Below, piece by piece: positions 52,259 through 62,598 of a stretch of DNA of 64,000 bases (position 1 is the stretch's first letter; the number at the start of each line of letters is the position of its first letter). Below the pieces are notes generated by a model. The model did not search any database, was not told the origin of the DNA, and worked only from the letters and a program-made list of their open reading frames with translations. The DNA is from Symbiodinium natans (lineage: Eukaryota; Sar; Dinophyceae; Suessiales; Symbiodiniaceae), in the NCBI GenBank assembly GCA_905221605.1, contig CAJNDS010002368.1, forward strand, positions 50,001-114,000, written 5' to 3'. Made by a program: the position numbers and the translations under genes.

Positions 52259-53681
52259 CTAGGCTTTGGGGGCAGCATTGGCCCTCTGAGACTTCAGCAA
52301 TTGTTGCCCATGTCCAGCAACGGGAACCCACACCGAGCGCTTGCCCTTCTTCGTTGCCCCGCCACTGATCTCGAAGCCTGTGGCATTTAAATTTCGCAAG
52401 CGCACGTGCACAGGCTCCACGTTCTTGATCTGCTTGTCCGGCGGGAGCATGGCTACTTTGCTTTTCTTCGTGAGATACCACTCCTACCCCTGGTTGAGGG
52501 CCCTAAACCCTAAACCCTAAACCCGAAACCCTAAACCCTAAACTTTAAACCCTAAACCCTAAACACTAAAGGAAACACAACCTCATGTGGCGTGGTCTTC
52601 GCTTGAGATAATGCTCCTTGCAGTCTTAGGCTGGGCTGGGCCCCCAAAACCCGGAGCTCAGGGCACCCAAACCCAAAACCCTATTTTGAAACCCTTTTTG
52701 GGGTGTAGGGCTTAGCCCTGAAACCTTCAGGGTTCGGGTGTCTCGGGCATGCTGAGTTTGTGCGGCTTGTTGGGTTCAGGTTTAGGTCTACAGTTTACAG
52801 CTTAGAAGCCCGGCCCTGAACCCTAAACCCTAAACCCCAAACCCTAAACCCCAAACCCCAAACCCTTAATCCTCAGCCCCCTAAGCCACAAGACCCTGAG
52901 GAAGGCCTCCAGGGCTGCCGCCCACGACTGGAGCACAGAGGATACGACCTGCATACTTGCAAAACCGATCATATGTTTATGGGGTTCCTAAACCCTAAAC
53001 CCTAAACCCTAAACCCTAAACCCCAAACCCTAAACCCTAAACCGCCCTTGTACGGTTCTTACGGGAGGGGGGCTTCAAGGGGGGGTATGTAACCCAAGGT
53101 TCCCAACTACGCCGCAAGACTTGCTAAGGCTCCCCAAGCTTCCCTAAGGTTCCCTAGGTACCTATCCCTCCCCCATGAACCACCTACAATATATATTTTT
53201 ATTGATGTTGTAGGAACTCAAAGAAGCATAGAATAGAATGAAGAATGATACTCCTGCGCAAAATATTAATCATCATTGAAATAATGATGCTCATGGGTAC
53301 TGAGGCAAGAAGAGCTTCTGTGTGTGATCCATCCTCTTTCTTGCTGTGTTTGCTCTGTCACGCACCCTAGACTCAATCATGTAGGCAGTCGGGCGCGTGA
53401 TGTACAGACCCAAACCCTACACACTAAACTGCAAACCCTGGATCCAACAAATCTAAAACCTAGACTCAACCTAAGCCCCAAAGCCTAAAAAACCCTACGC
53501 TAAACCCTAAACCCTAAACCCTACACCCTACACCCTAAACCCCAAACCCCAAACGCTAAACCCTAAACCCCAAACCCTAAAGGGAGCCTCCAAGAAGCCG
53601 TAACGCTGCACCAGGTAGCTGCAGTAGGCCGAAAACACCCCGGGTGCCGCCAGAAGTTCCGCGAGTGGGAAGCCCTCGTGC
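52259..53681 (-). CDS. 3' part of a spliced gene, four phased exons, unknown protein
   Basis: Exons 53588-53681, 52890-52948, 52582-52630 and 52259-52483 join in phase and end in TAG, giving about 140 residues. Borders: acceptor CCCAG|G, GC donor TTGGAG|GCTCCC, TATGCAG|GTC, GTCTT|GTGGC, AGCCCAG|C, CATGAG|GTTGTG and GGGTAG|GAG. The first exon contains FPLAELLAAPGVFSAYCSYL, the second SSVLQSWAAALEAFLRV; the last has YLTKKSKVAMLPPDKQIKNV, EPVHVRLRNLNATGFEISGG and ends in a basic/alanine tail. Introns hold CCCTAAA arrays and unique sequence. The gene probably starts further upstream. Family not recognised; overlapping minus frames at 52,254-52,481 are shadows. Confidence 0.55.
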
Positions 53682-53699
53682 CTGGGTGGGTTTAGGGTT

Positions 53700-54320
53700 T
53701 GCGGGGTGTAGGGGTTTAGGATTTAGGGTTTTTCGGGTTTAGGGTTTAAGGGTTCAGGGGTTTCGGGTTTATGAGTTTAGGGGGTTAGGGTTTAGGGGTT
53801 AGGGCTTAGGGGGGTTTGGGTTTAATCAGGGTTTAGGGTTTATATGGGGTGTTACGCTTTAAGATTTAAGGATATTGTGGTGTTTTGCATCCATGTATGA
53901 AACTTTGAGGCTTCACCGAAGCGCAGCACCCCAATTAAACTCCAATAAACACCCGCGGGCTGAGGACTTGCGCTCCTTCAAAACCCTTACCCTGAAGCGG
54001 AGACTCGGGATTCGTAGTGATTCTTAAACCCCTCTCCCCAAAAGATAAAATGTCTTTCGGCCTCACATAGGGACCCCTGACTGCAGGTTCAGGATTGATT
54101 TGCTCAGGGGTTTAGGGGTTTAGGGTTTGTAGACTTTATAGGGCCTTTAGGGTTTATTGGCGTGACCAGCAGGAAAAATCTCCCTAAACAATGACAAAGC
54201 AAGGGTTTATAGGGTTTGTAGCGTTTATATGAGCGACTGCCAAAATCGGCTGGCGGTGCTAATGGACGCAACATGAGGGGTGTTGCTTTTCAAGTGCTCC
54301 CATCGCTTTACAGGGCTTTA
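53700..54320. other. Degenerate TTTAGGG and unique sequence, no gene called
   Basis: 53,700-53,850 is degenerate telomere-like sequence. 53,860-54,110 and 54,160-54,320 are unique without a clear exon. GCTTTTCAGGTGTTCCCATC (54,412) and a diverged GCTTTTCAAGTGCTCCCATC (54,284) are duplicated segments. Confidence 0.4.
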
Positions 54321-54538
54321 GCATCAGTTGCCCAGGTTTGATTTCCGCAGGTGTCGCTTTGGGCAAATTCAAGGCCAAAGCCCACACAATGGTTCATTAA
54401 CTCAGGGCTGTCGCTTTTCAGGTGTTCCCATCCCTTTGCTGGGTTTTGGGTATTCGTACCCACCCCTTGCTTACTTAAATGGCTGGAGGTTTGGGCGCTT
54501 GCTCATATGGCTATCAGGGGGTTCATACGGTCCAGGCT

Positions 54539-54635
54539 GGGATGTTCACCCTTTTACTAGCAGTCCTGGATAGGGATTAGACTAAGGGGTACGATGATCC
54601 CTACTAAGGCCTGCTAGTATAAGGGGGGACATCCC
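54539..54635. mobile_element. TIR element, family A
   Basis: Ends GGGATGTTCACCCTTTTACT and TATAAGGGGGGACATCCC are inverted repeats, with inner arms AGCAGTCCTGGATAGGGAT and ATCCCTACTAAGGCCTGCTA. 97 bp. Confidence 0.75.
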
Positions 54636-54961
54636 AACCTTTAATCCTAAACCCTAAACCCTAAACCCCAAACCCCAAACCCCTAAACCCTCCCAAGGTC
54701 GAGGGTTCCTCCCAACAAAAAAAGAGGCAACAACAACATCTTGGGAACAGCCGCTTGGCCCATGAGGCGCCCGTGGTGGACACCAAGTGGGACAAACCTC
54801 AGGGCTTTAGGGATTGGGGTTTAGGGTTTAGGGGTTAGGGGTTTAGGGCTTACGGGTTTAGGGTTTAGGGGTTTGGCGCTCAGGCTTTGAAAGGTTTACG
54901 ATTTCGGGTTCCAATGCTTTAAGGTCCAGGCTTCATGTTTTGGGTTCCAAAAGTTTAGGGT

Positions 54962-55075
54962 CAAGGGATAGGGTTTAGGGTTTAGGGTTTAGGGTTTAGG
55001 GTTTAGGGTTTAGGGTTTAGGGTTTAGGGTTTAGGGTTTAGGGTTTAGGGTTTAGGGTTTAGGGTTTAGGCTTTA
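54962..55075 (+). repeat. TTTAGGG array
   Basis: Sixteen perfect TTTAGGG units. Confidence 0.95.
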
Positions 55076-55276
55076 GGGCTTGGAAGGTTTAGGAGAAGGG
55101 CCGTCCCGCCCCATCGTTGCAGGAAGAACCTTATGGAAGTCTGAAGCCCTTGGACATGAATCCCAAACCTATTTGCCCCAAAGACGACAACCCCACCCAA
55201 ACCCTCAAACCCAGCCATGCTCTGGTGAATTCCCTAAATCTTAAACCCCACCCTAAACCATCTTAAACCCTAAAAC

Positions 55277-55397
55277 CCGAACCCAAAAGCCAGCCTCCGT
55301 CCTCTGGTGAGTTCTCGGACACCTGGCTATCCAGCAGGCAGTCCTCGGGAAAGGCACGGGGGTTTCGGAAGGCAGGTGGTGAAATGCCGTGCCGACC
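55277..55397 (-). CDS. Internal exon, minus strand
   Basis: Acceptor ACCTCGCAG|GGT opens a frame containing PPAFRNPRAFPEDCLLDSQV then SENSPEDGGWLLG, ending at TCGG|GTTTTAG. A second frame is also open. Acidic; unknown function. Confidence 0.4.
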
Positions 55398-55436
55398 CTG
55401 CGAGGTACCACGGGTTCGTAGTAGGGTTTAGGGCTT

Positions 55437-55519
55437 GTAGGAGTTTTTGGAATCCAGGGAATCTCATGGAGTGTCTTCAAGCAACCCTTACAGGGTTTCA
55501 AGGTGTTTTTGGAATCCAG
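55437..55519. repeat. Direct repeat GTTTTTGGAATCCAG
   Basis: GTTTTTGGAATCCAG occurs near 55,443 and 55,505, about 62 bp apart. The spacing resembles a short intron bordered by a duplication. Confidence 0.6.
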
Positions 55520-55826
55520 CAACCCCCTAGAAACTCTTAACGTAGCCCTAAACCCTAAACCCCAGGACGCAGTCCTGGAGGGCATCGAAGACGTAAGAGA
55601 AGCAGGGCAAACTCAGTGTCCTGGGTGCGACCGGCCAGTCCGGTTGGGGGTTTCTCTGGGCTTAAAGGGGAGGGGGGGGGGGGGGGTTTAGGGTTTAGGG
55701 TTTAGGGTGCAGGGTCCTAGGTTAAGCGAGTAGAGAAGACCATGAACCATCCCATTGAAAGACCCAAGAGGGCATAGCTACATATTCAGACCCTAACCCC
55801 AAACCCCAGACCCTAAACCCTAAACA

Positions 55827-55897
55827 GCCATCTCCGAATGCTTCCGTCTTGCCGGCTTTGCTCGGGAAATGGATTTTGTGATCAGGGCACACATTCT
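55827..55897 (-). CDS. Candidate internal exon, minus strand
   Basis: A strong pyrimidine tract TGCGTCTCTGTCTCTAG precedes a minus frame (contains NVCPDHKIHFPSKAGKTEAF), ending at GGCT|GTTTAG. Another frame (ITKSISRAKPARRKHSEMA) is also open. Confidence 0.4.
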
Positions 55898-56079
55898 CTA
55901 GAGACAGAGACGCAGTATGCAGTAGGTGCTGTTGGGAATAACTTCCCCAAACTCCCCAGACCCGATAAACTCAAACCCTCACCCCTAACAAGTATCGCAA
56001 CTTGAGCTGCAAGCCCGAAAAAGCCTAAACCCTAAACCCTAAACCCTAAACCCTAAACCCTAAACCCTAAACCCTAAAC

Positions 56080-56204
56080 CCCAAAATCCCCCTCCCAGTA
56101 TTCGCATCTGAGGATCTTTTGAGGGGGCAGCAGAGGGCGCGACATGCTCAGCCCGAAGCCGGTGGCCTTGCCCACCTTAGGGCCGGCATGTGCCAGACTC
56201 AGGG
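56080..56204 (-). CDS. Internal exon, minus strand
   Basis: Acceptor CAGAAAG|CC and donor TTTGGG|GTTTAG bound 125 nt (contains LSLAHAGPKVGKATGFGLSM, then RPLLPPQKILRCEYWEGDF). Strongly protein-like; family not recognised. Confidence 0.5.
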
Positions 56205-56261
56205 CTTTCTGGCTTATGAGGGGATATGTTATGAGGTTTATTTTATGACAGGGCTATGTGT

Positions 56262-56308
56262 GTGTGTGTAAAAAATATAAACATCTACAGATATATAGAA
56301 AGAGAGAA

Positions 56309-56339
<31 letters not shown>

Positions 56340-56375
56340 TATGTCTGTGTATGTGTATATATATATATATATAGA
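56262..56375. repeat. (TA)n/(GT)n-rich stretch
   Basis: A short GT run (56,258-56,270) and two TA runs (56,310-56,336 and 56,357-56,373). Confidence 0.9.
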
Positions 56376-56589
56376 TATCTATAGACTTGTGCATTTTTGC
56401 TCCAAATATACGTAGATGTATACACGCATATAGGGGCTTTCCTGCTCTGGGGGCGGGCTAGGGTTAGGGTTTAGGGCCTATGGGGGCGGGGACAAAGCTC
56501 TATAGCGAGGGTTGAGGGCTTGTAGGTCTTGCAAGGGTTTATAAGGGCTTAGTCCCAGACACTCCAAGCCCCGAAAGCCCTCAATGGCT

Positions 56590-57480
56590 TGATGTCGAAG
56601 TGGCTCGGAGCTGCAAGTAGCAGCACGTGACAGCCATAGCTGCATCTCCACCAGCAGCCAGCCAGCGCAAGGCGCCTCCGAATGTGTTCAGGTGATCTGG
56701 GCGTCAGGGTGTACGCGGGGCGTTTAAGGTTTAGGCCGTTTGGGCAGTGGCCTCAAGCTTCATAGATTCCGGAAGAAAAGGCCCCTCAAACCCTACACTT
56801 GCCCCCCGCCCTGCGTGAACTTGACCCTAAATCCAAACTTTTTGTGGGCGTCGACAGGATAAGCAACCCAAGCTAACCTTTCATTTCTGCTTTCCCACCT
56901 CCTCATGCAGCTGAGCAGACGCACAAACAACACAACTCAAGCTCCATTGAGTTTAGGGCATCGTGGGTTCTAGGTCTCAGGCCAGACACTTCAAGGGCAC
57001 CAAAGAACAAAACCCAGAAGCCCAGTGCATGCCCAGGAATACAGTGAGGGCCCCCCTTCCGTCTAAAGACTTCATTCTTTGGGTGCCAAGGGGTGTCTAC
57101 GGGCTTAGAGGGACTCAGGCCCGCCCTGAAACTCCTTAGATCTTCTCGGGAGCCCCTACGAGGGCTTCACGAAGGAGAGGGGACTTAGGGCAAGCCTCTG
57201 CAAGTCTTCAGGCCCCGATATACACCGCAAGTCCCATCCCTACAGCGCATCAACCCAAAGTAACCTAAGCCCTAAACGCCGAACCTCATTCTGCCCTAAT
57301 GAAAACCCTAAACCCAATAAAGCCTAAACCCTGAACCCTTTACAAGAAAACTAAACCTTAAACCCTTAACCTTAGACAAGAAACCCTACTCCCTACACCC
57401 TTTAGTCTATACGATAACACCTAGACCCTACACTGTATACTATCAACCCTAAACCCTGAACCCTAAACGCTAAACCCTAA
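56590..57480. other. Mostly unique sequence with one possible exon
   Basis: 56,560-56,690 is open on the minus strand in two frames (one contains HVLLLAAPSHFDIKPLRAF). 56,720-57,280 has little telomere motif and no exon I can anchor. 57,290-57,480 is degenerate CCCTAAA-type sequence. Confidence 0.4.
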
Positions 57481-57504
57481 ACCTTCAAGGCCTCGATCAC
57501 AAAC

Positions 57505-57702
57505 CGAATGCAAGGCCGCCGCCAAAGCAGACACCACCCGCTCCTAGGGCCAGGTCCAGTTGTTGTAGGGTTTAGGGCTTTGGGTTTATAGGGTTGAGGG
57601 TTTAGGCTGCAATCCGGCTTTGCGAGGGTGGGCCATTTCTACCTCTCGCCTTTGCCTTTGCCCGCTATGCTGGAGGGCGGACGAGATAGATAGGTTCCCC
57701 AG
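57505..57702 (-). CDS. Two phased exons, minus strand
   Basis: Exon 57643-57702 (acceptor GTCGCAAG|CTG, donor CGAGAG|GTAGAA; LGNLSISSALQHSGQRQRRE) joins exon 57505-57543 (acceptor CCCTAG|GAG, donor CATTCG|GTTTGTG; ERVVSALAAALHS) in phase 0 over a 99-nt intron. Upstream minus islands at 57,749-57,816 (TLRRWQQSSLKPGIFAPK, donor AAA|GTAGGTG) and 57,996-58,076 (GQKRPLSCLQTTVRQRCAAS) probably belong to the same gene. Basic, glutamine-rich; unknown function. Confidence 0.45.
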
Positions 57703-58095
57703 CTTGCGACAATTAAGCTAAAACCCTACACTCTGAAACAGGCACCTACTTTCGGAGCAAATATTCCAGGCTTCAGGGAGGACTGTTGCCAGCGACGTAG
57801 GGTGCGGGGGTTTTTAGGGCCTACAGAGTTCAGGGTTACAGTAAGAACGCAAAGGCCCCATGAAACAGCGGACCCAGGGACCCTAAACCCGAAACCCCAG
57901 AACCCCTCCCTTTTCACCCCTAAACCCTAAACCCTAAACCCTAAACCCTAAACCCTAAACTCGAAACTCTACACCCTATAAACCCTGAACTCTGAACCTG
58001 CCGCCCAGAAGCCGCACAGCGCTGGCGCACCGTCGTCTGCAGGCAGGACAGGGGCCGCTTTTGCCCCTTCAGCGGGCTGGCTTCTAGGAAGGGAT

Positions 58096-58175
58096 AGGGT
58101 TTCTAGGGTTTCTAGGGTTTCTAGGGTTTCTAGGGTTTCTAGGGTTTCTAGGGTTTCTAGGGTTTCTAGTGTTTC
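58096..58175 (+). repeat. TTTCTAGGG nonamer array
   Basis: Eight perfect 9-bp GGGTTTCTA units next to the exon-like island at 57,996-58,076. Confidence 0.95.
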
Positions 58176-58561
58176 TAATGTTTATAGGGTTTATTGGGGT
58201 TAGGGTTTGTGGGGTTAATAGATCTATGTGGTTTCTGGGTTTAGGGTAAACCCGATTCCCTAAGCCCGTTTGGCGCCCTAAGCTCCGAAACCCCATTGAG
58301 AAGAGCGCCTAATTTGGATTTCAGGTTGCAGGAGTTGGGGAGTTCAAGGCTTCAGCTGGAACAAGGAGACGTCATGCCCAGAATTTGGGTCTCGAGGGCC
58401 TTGCGTCCCCCGTGCACCCGAAACGACCAAAATCAAAAAACAACCCACAACCCCACAGAACCCCCAAGCCGTATATGATTACTTGCTGTCGAGGGGTGCA
58501 TGCCTGAACAAACAGCATATCCTAGACCCCTAACGAGAGAGACCTGCTGACCTGATAAGTT

Positions 58562-58662
58562 GGGATGTTCCCCGGTATATTATACAACAGTCCTTAATAG
58601 GTATTATAAAAAAGGGGTACTATAATCCATATTAAGGACTGTTAGGATAAGCGGAACATTCC
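58562..58662. mobile_element. TIR element, family A
   Basis: Ends GGGATGTTCC and GGAACATTCC with inner arms AACAGTCCTTAATAGGTAT and ATCCATATTAAGGACTGTTA are inverted repeats. 101 bp. Confidence 0.75.
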
Positions 58663-59059
58663 AACTGATAAGCCGCAACTTAATTGCCCAGTACCCTGGT
58701 CAGAGAAGTCTCAGCTTCTCCTTGGTTAATTATAGAGGATTGCTGCACCGCACCTCGGAACCCCCAACCCTTTAGACACCTCAACCCCCCGAAACCACCC
58801 AAAACCACCAGAACCCGAATTAGACGATAAACTCCTTAAATCCCTACGGCCCTACGGCCCCAACCCCCCCCCCCCCCCCCCCCAAAGAAAAAAAAAAAGA
58901 AAATACAGAACTAATAAACAATAAGAGCAACCCAGAAACTCTTACCACCTTAGCCCCCTGAAGGCCTAAGCCCCAAACCCAACACCCAAACCCTGAACTT
59001 CTACACCCTAACACCCCAAGCCTGAACGGCTGAAGCCTAACACCCTTACACCCCTCTTT

Positions 59060-59172
59060 TCAGGGAGCCAATGATGGGAGAATCCAAGTGGCATCCATGC
59101 CGATGATCTCCCGTGCCGCCTTCAGAGCTTCCTCACGTAAAGACCTCCGTGCTCGCCAGTTGGTCGTACACC
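59060..59172 (-). CDS. Terminal exon, minus strand
   Basis: Acceptor GGGTGTAG|GG opens a 113-nt frame ending in TGA. It reads TNWRARRSLREEALKAAREI then IGMDATWILPSLAP. Helical and basic at the start; unknown family. A plus frame after a TTTTCAG is also open. Confidence 0.45.
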
Positions 59173-59417
59173 CTACACCCTAAACCCTCAGCCCAAAACC
59201 CTAAACCCTGAAGGTTTAGAGGCTAGAGTCTAGGGTTTAGGGTTGAGGATGAAGGGTTTCGGGTTTAGGGTCTCGGCAGTGGTGGTCCCTGATCTGGTGT
59301 GGAGCCTTGTGTTTGGCGTTGCCACAAGGAGGGCTTAGGCTTATGGGTCTAGGGTTTAGGGGCCCATTGGGGTTCATTCGGTGTTTGTTAAAAGGCTTTC
59401 GAGCTTACCATACTTAC

Positions 59418-59547
59418 AAGGGTTTCTCCGTTTAGGGGCCTATAGGCCTTGCGCGGCTTATGGGCTGCTGGGCAGGCTTTCTTGGCCAAGGAGGGCAGCT
59501 CTGCGGCACCAGCCGCAGACTTTCCTAAGCTCTTGCCACAACAGCAC
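59418..59547 (-). CDS. Candidate internal exon, minus strand
   Basis: After acceptor ACTTGAG|G one frame (contains CCCGKSLGKSAAGAAELPSL) ends at a perfect consensus donor CTT|GTAAGTATGG. Another frame (contains LLWQELRKVCGWCRRAALLG) joins in phase to the exon at 59,635-59,709. Frame unresolved. Confidence 0.4.
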
Positions 59548-59634
59548 CTCAAGTAGGTTTGAGGTTTTAGGGTTTAGGGTTAGGACGCCCACAACCCGAG
59601 ACACCTCAAAAACCCCAAACCCCTACACCCCTAC

Positions 59635-59709
59635 TCCGATCCTCCGTAGCTTCAGCCAGGTGGCACGTCCTGAACCACTGTTGAACGTATCGTCAAGAGC
59701 TGCTTCAGC
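59635..59709 (-). CDS. Internal exon, minus strand
   Basis: Acceptor TTCGCCTCAG|GCT and donor ATCGGA|GTAGGG bound exactly 25 codons (contains AALDDTFNSGSGRATWLKLR). Unknown function. Confidence 0.5.
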
Positions 59710-60048
59710 CTGAGGCGAAGCTCTGAGAAAAATATTGGCATTAACCCTAAACCCTAAACCCTAAAATGGAAACCCTAAACCAATTAGGCTTTGAGGGCTG
59801 CCCACGGTAGCTTCCAGCCCTTACCTATTCATCTTAAGGTTTTTGGCTCAAGGCTGGGGCGAACGACAACCGAACATCCCCTTTCAGGGCTCAAGCTCAG
59901 ACTGGAGATGCTAACAACCCTGACCCGATAAACCCTAAACCCCTACCTAAACCCCGAAAATCCCAAACCCTCAGCCCTACCCCGAAATTCCAAACCCTGT
60001 AGACCCTAAACCCCTGAACCCCCAAGCCTTCAACCCCAACATGACAGG

Positions 60049-60317
60049 AGGCAGCTTGCTGAAGTTTTCGCGGTGCAAGCACGACCAAAGCGCCTCCCGA
60101 ATTTGCATTTTCTGGAGGGGGTTTGGGCTTAAGGGTTTTCGCTGCTTAGCACCCAAGACCCTGAACCCAAAACCCCTTGAGGCAACACCCAATGAGGCCC
60201 TAAACCCTAAGCCCGAGACCCTAAACCCTAAACCCGAAGCCCCCAGTCGAGCTGGCGACCCTGCCGAAACAAAACAATGGGGAAGGGCATCACTCGGCTT
60301 GTAGAAGATAACCCGCA
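60049..60317 (-). CDS. Two phased exons, minus strand
   Basis: Exon 60234-60317 (acceptor GGCTTAG|TG, donor TCGG|GTTTAG; contains RVIFYKPSDALPHCFVSAGS) joins, across CCCTAAA sequence, the frame after CCCCTCCAG near 60,113 (contains NANSGGALVVLAPRKLQQAA) in phase 1. A different frame of the second exon (MQIREALWSCLHRENFSKLP) also reads well but does not fit the phase. Unknown function. Confidence 0.4.
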
Positions 60318-60680
60318 CTAAGCCCTCTCAAACCTAGTCTCTTTGCGCATGTTCAAGGGCGGGGCATAGCCAGCGAATTGTCGGTGGGTTCGGGTTTGCT
60401 GGTAATCGCGTCATCGCCTAGCCTGAGGAGCTCCTAAGCCGAAACCCAAAAACCTTAAGCTCGAAACCCAGAACCTAAACATAAACCGCTATGCCCCTCA
60501 ACTCCAAAAAAAGCCACTGGCACATGGAGTTCCCTCAACCCAAAGGGTGGAGCTTAAACCCCTAAACCCAAGAAACCCCAGACCCCAAACCCTACAGCCC
60601 TGAGCACAAGAACCTCCACCCTAAAACCCCTGCCGTTCGCAACCTACTTCTACAGTCACCTTTCAACCATGATGAGCGAT

Positions 60681-60890
60681 TTATGTTTTTAATCTATAAA
60701 CAGAACTCCTCAGAAGACAGTAGAGCAGTACTCCGCCAGACACCGCAATAAACTTCACCCAACGGCGCAGGGCGCCAATCGCAGGTCCTCTCATCACATC
60801 AAAGATCAAGCAACAAGGTTCAGGGGACCCTAAACCCGAAACCCTCATGAGCCAGTTCCGAAGTGGACACTTTTGGGCTCCGGAGCTCAA
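60681..60890 (-). CDS. Small ORF with C-terminal hydrophobic segment
   Basis: The minus frame ends in TAA at 60,681 and contains IFDVMRGPAIGALRRWVKFI then AVSGGVLLYCLLRSSVYRL, a possible tail-anchor-like span. It follows the PPR pseudogene on the same strand and may be a terminal exon. The overlapping frame 60,820-61,092 is less convincing. Confidence 0.35.
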   Translation of the reverse strand: MSSGAQKCPLRNWLMRVSGLGSPEPCCLIFDVMRGPAIGALRRWVKFIAVSGGVLLYCLLRSSVYRLKT

Positions 60891-61110
60891 GGTCTTGGAG
60901 GGCTTGATGATGTCCAGAGCAAGGCATGAGAGTAAGACCTTCTGCAGATCTGCCTAGGAAGAAGCATCCCCGTCCCGGAACGCATAGAGATCCAAGGTCA
61001 GCAGGCGTGGTTTTGTTCCGGGCGTCTTGCTCAGGGCTGCTGATTCTTGCCGTGCTCCTGAGCTGGCAGCACGTAATTATTGTCATCACCAAGCAAGCAC
61101 ATTGATGGCT

Positions 61111-62110
61111 TCACAAGCCCGCTTGCTTCACAGCCTTTAGGACTCTTTGACATAGTCCGGTCAACTCGACGTTGTTGGCCTGGATCTCGAGCAGCGCGTT
61201 CTGAGCTTCTTTGAAATCTCCCTTCGCACTCAGGCAAATCCGCAAGTTTCGCAGCAGAGATCAGACGACGTCCCTGAATCAGGGCATGCACATACGACTC
61301 AGCGAAAACTGCATCGGAACGGATACCGTATTCCTTCATGACGGCACGGACACGCTGGATCTGCTCAAGACTTGCCATCACATTTGCGCGTGCCAAGTTG
61401 GTGCAGGTGACGATGGTTGGCGATATGTCGTAGTCCAACATTTTTTTGAACAGGTACATGGCTGCGTTATGGCTAGGCCGTTTTGCCTTGGCACAAGCAA
61501 AGATAGCTCAATTAAATTCTGGCGCATCAACCTGAAAATTTCGGGTGAACATGATATCTAGCACATTGGCCGCTTGCTCGACGTCCCCCATGTAAGCTGC
61601 TGCATCAATGCGGGTACCACATCGAAACTTGTCAACCCATCCGCACTCTGAAACCTCCGCCCATATCGCGTCAACCATGACGGTATCTTGCAACTTTCCG
61701 AAAATCTTCAGGCCCACAAGTAGGCTGACTTCGTTCACCCCGACACGCAAACTCCGCAGCTTCTTGTATATTCCTGCTGCTTCTTGGTACTGTCCGCAAC
61801 GGTAAGCTGCCTGCATGGCTGCATTGATCACCGTGACGGCCGAACCTTTGTAACTTCCGTACAGTCGACGGGCACCTTGCCAGTCGCCCTTCTTTCCCAG
61901 CTCTGAAAGCCTGCTCATGAGCACCTTCTCCTTGCGAGATAGGCCTTCGACTGGCGGAGCTTTCTGGCTGATGCTGAGCCCGGTTCTTTCCCTGAGAACA
62001 CTGAGAGGCTCCTGCCTCGAGGTTGGGACACCAAAGCTGGGTGCACATGCCCAAAGTGAGATGAGCGCCGCAAGAAACGCGGTCCAAATAGTTGCTGAGC
62101 TCGAGGCCAT
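61111..62110 (-). pseudogene. Pentatricopeptide-repeat (PPR) protein gene with a stop and a frameshift
   Basis: From ATG at 62,110 the minus strand codes for a hydrophobic signal-like N-terminus (ATIWTAFLAALISLWACAPS) and then FGVP at residues 26-29, like a plastid presequence of a dinoflagellate. Degenerate 35-residue PPR units follow (for example MQAAYRCGQYQEAAGIYKKL and AAAYMGDVEQAANVLDIMF). PPR proteins bind organelle RNA and act in its processing or editing. Codon 201 (61,508-61,510) is TGA in an otherwise continuous unit, EFN*AIFACAKAKRPSHNAA. Further on, between about 61,225 and 61,250, the PPR reading moves to another frame, resuming as CLSAKGDFKEAQNALLEIQA and ending at TGA 61,111. 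No intron borders of normal length explain either break. It is therefore a decayed gene, or carries sequence errors. Single-exon, no telomere motif. Confidence 0.7.
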
Positions 62111-62221
62111 GGCGGTCAACACGGGATCTGCTGTGCAACGTAAGCCCTAAATAGGCCCCAAAGCACTGCAACTACAGCTCACGACTTGCTGCTTCTTCTA
62201 AGGGTATTCCTACTGCAAAAG

Positions 62222-62425
62222 ATGGAAGATACCGACAATCCAATAACTACTCAGGAAGAAGGAATCTGTATGTGCCCATATGCCGACCGGAGATCGAGTA
62301 AATTCACGACATGGAGCATGCCAGATTACATGCCTGATCCTGTACCACAAGCATGCAGAATTGATGCTTCCGCTTACAGCCACTGGGCCAGGCAAACACC
62401 GTATGTACGCACACTCAACCCTTAA
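62222..62425 (+). CDS. Small plus-strand ORF, unknown
   Basis: An ATG at 62,222 opens 67 codons (MEDTDNPITTQEEGICMCPY..., ...SMPDYMPDPVPQACRIDASA) to TAA. It sits head-to-head with the PPR pseudogene, about 110 bp apart. Composition is AT-richer than the exons. May be spurious or a divergent small gene. Confidence 0.3.
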   Translation: MEDTDNPITTQEEGICMCPYADRRSSKFTTWSMPDYMPDPVPQACRIDASAYSHWARQTPYVRTLNP

Positions 62426-62598
62426 GCCTTGCAAACTCTACGCTGTTCAGGCTATGCTGCATGATGCATCAAGCCTGTCGGAGGCCTGCCTGGAAACGTC
62501 TACACATGCTTGCGAAAGTAGACCGTAGTCATAGTGCAACCGTCATCCCTGCATGTGATCCTGTAGCCTGTAGCCCTAAACGCTGAGCCCTAAAGACC

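Noticed and set aside
54328-54573. Plus ORFs rich in F, G and W
   Set aside because: They cross duplicated segments and a family A TIR element; no consistent frame or splice support.
61473-61523. 51-nt GC-AG intron in the PPR gene
   Set aside because: It would keep frame, but reading straight through gives a better PPR unit apart from one TGA, so a nonsense codon is the simpler account.
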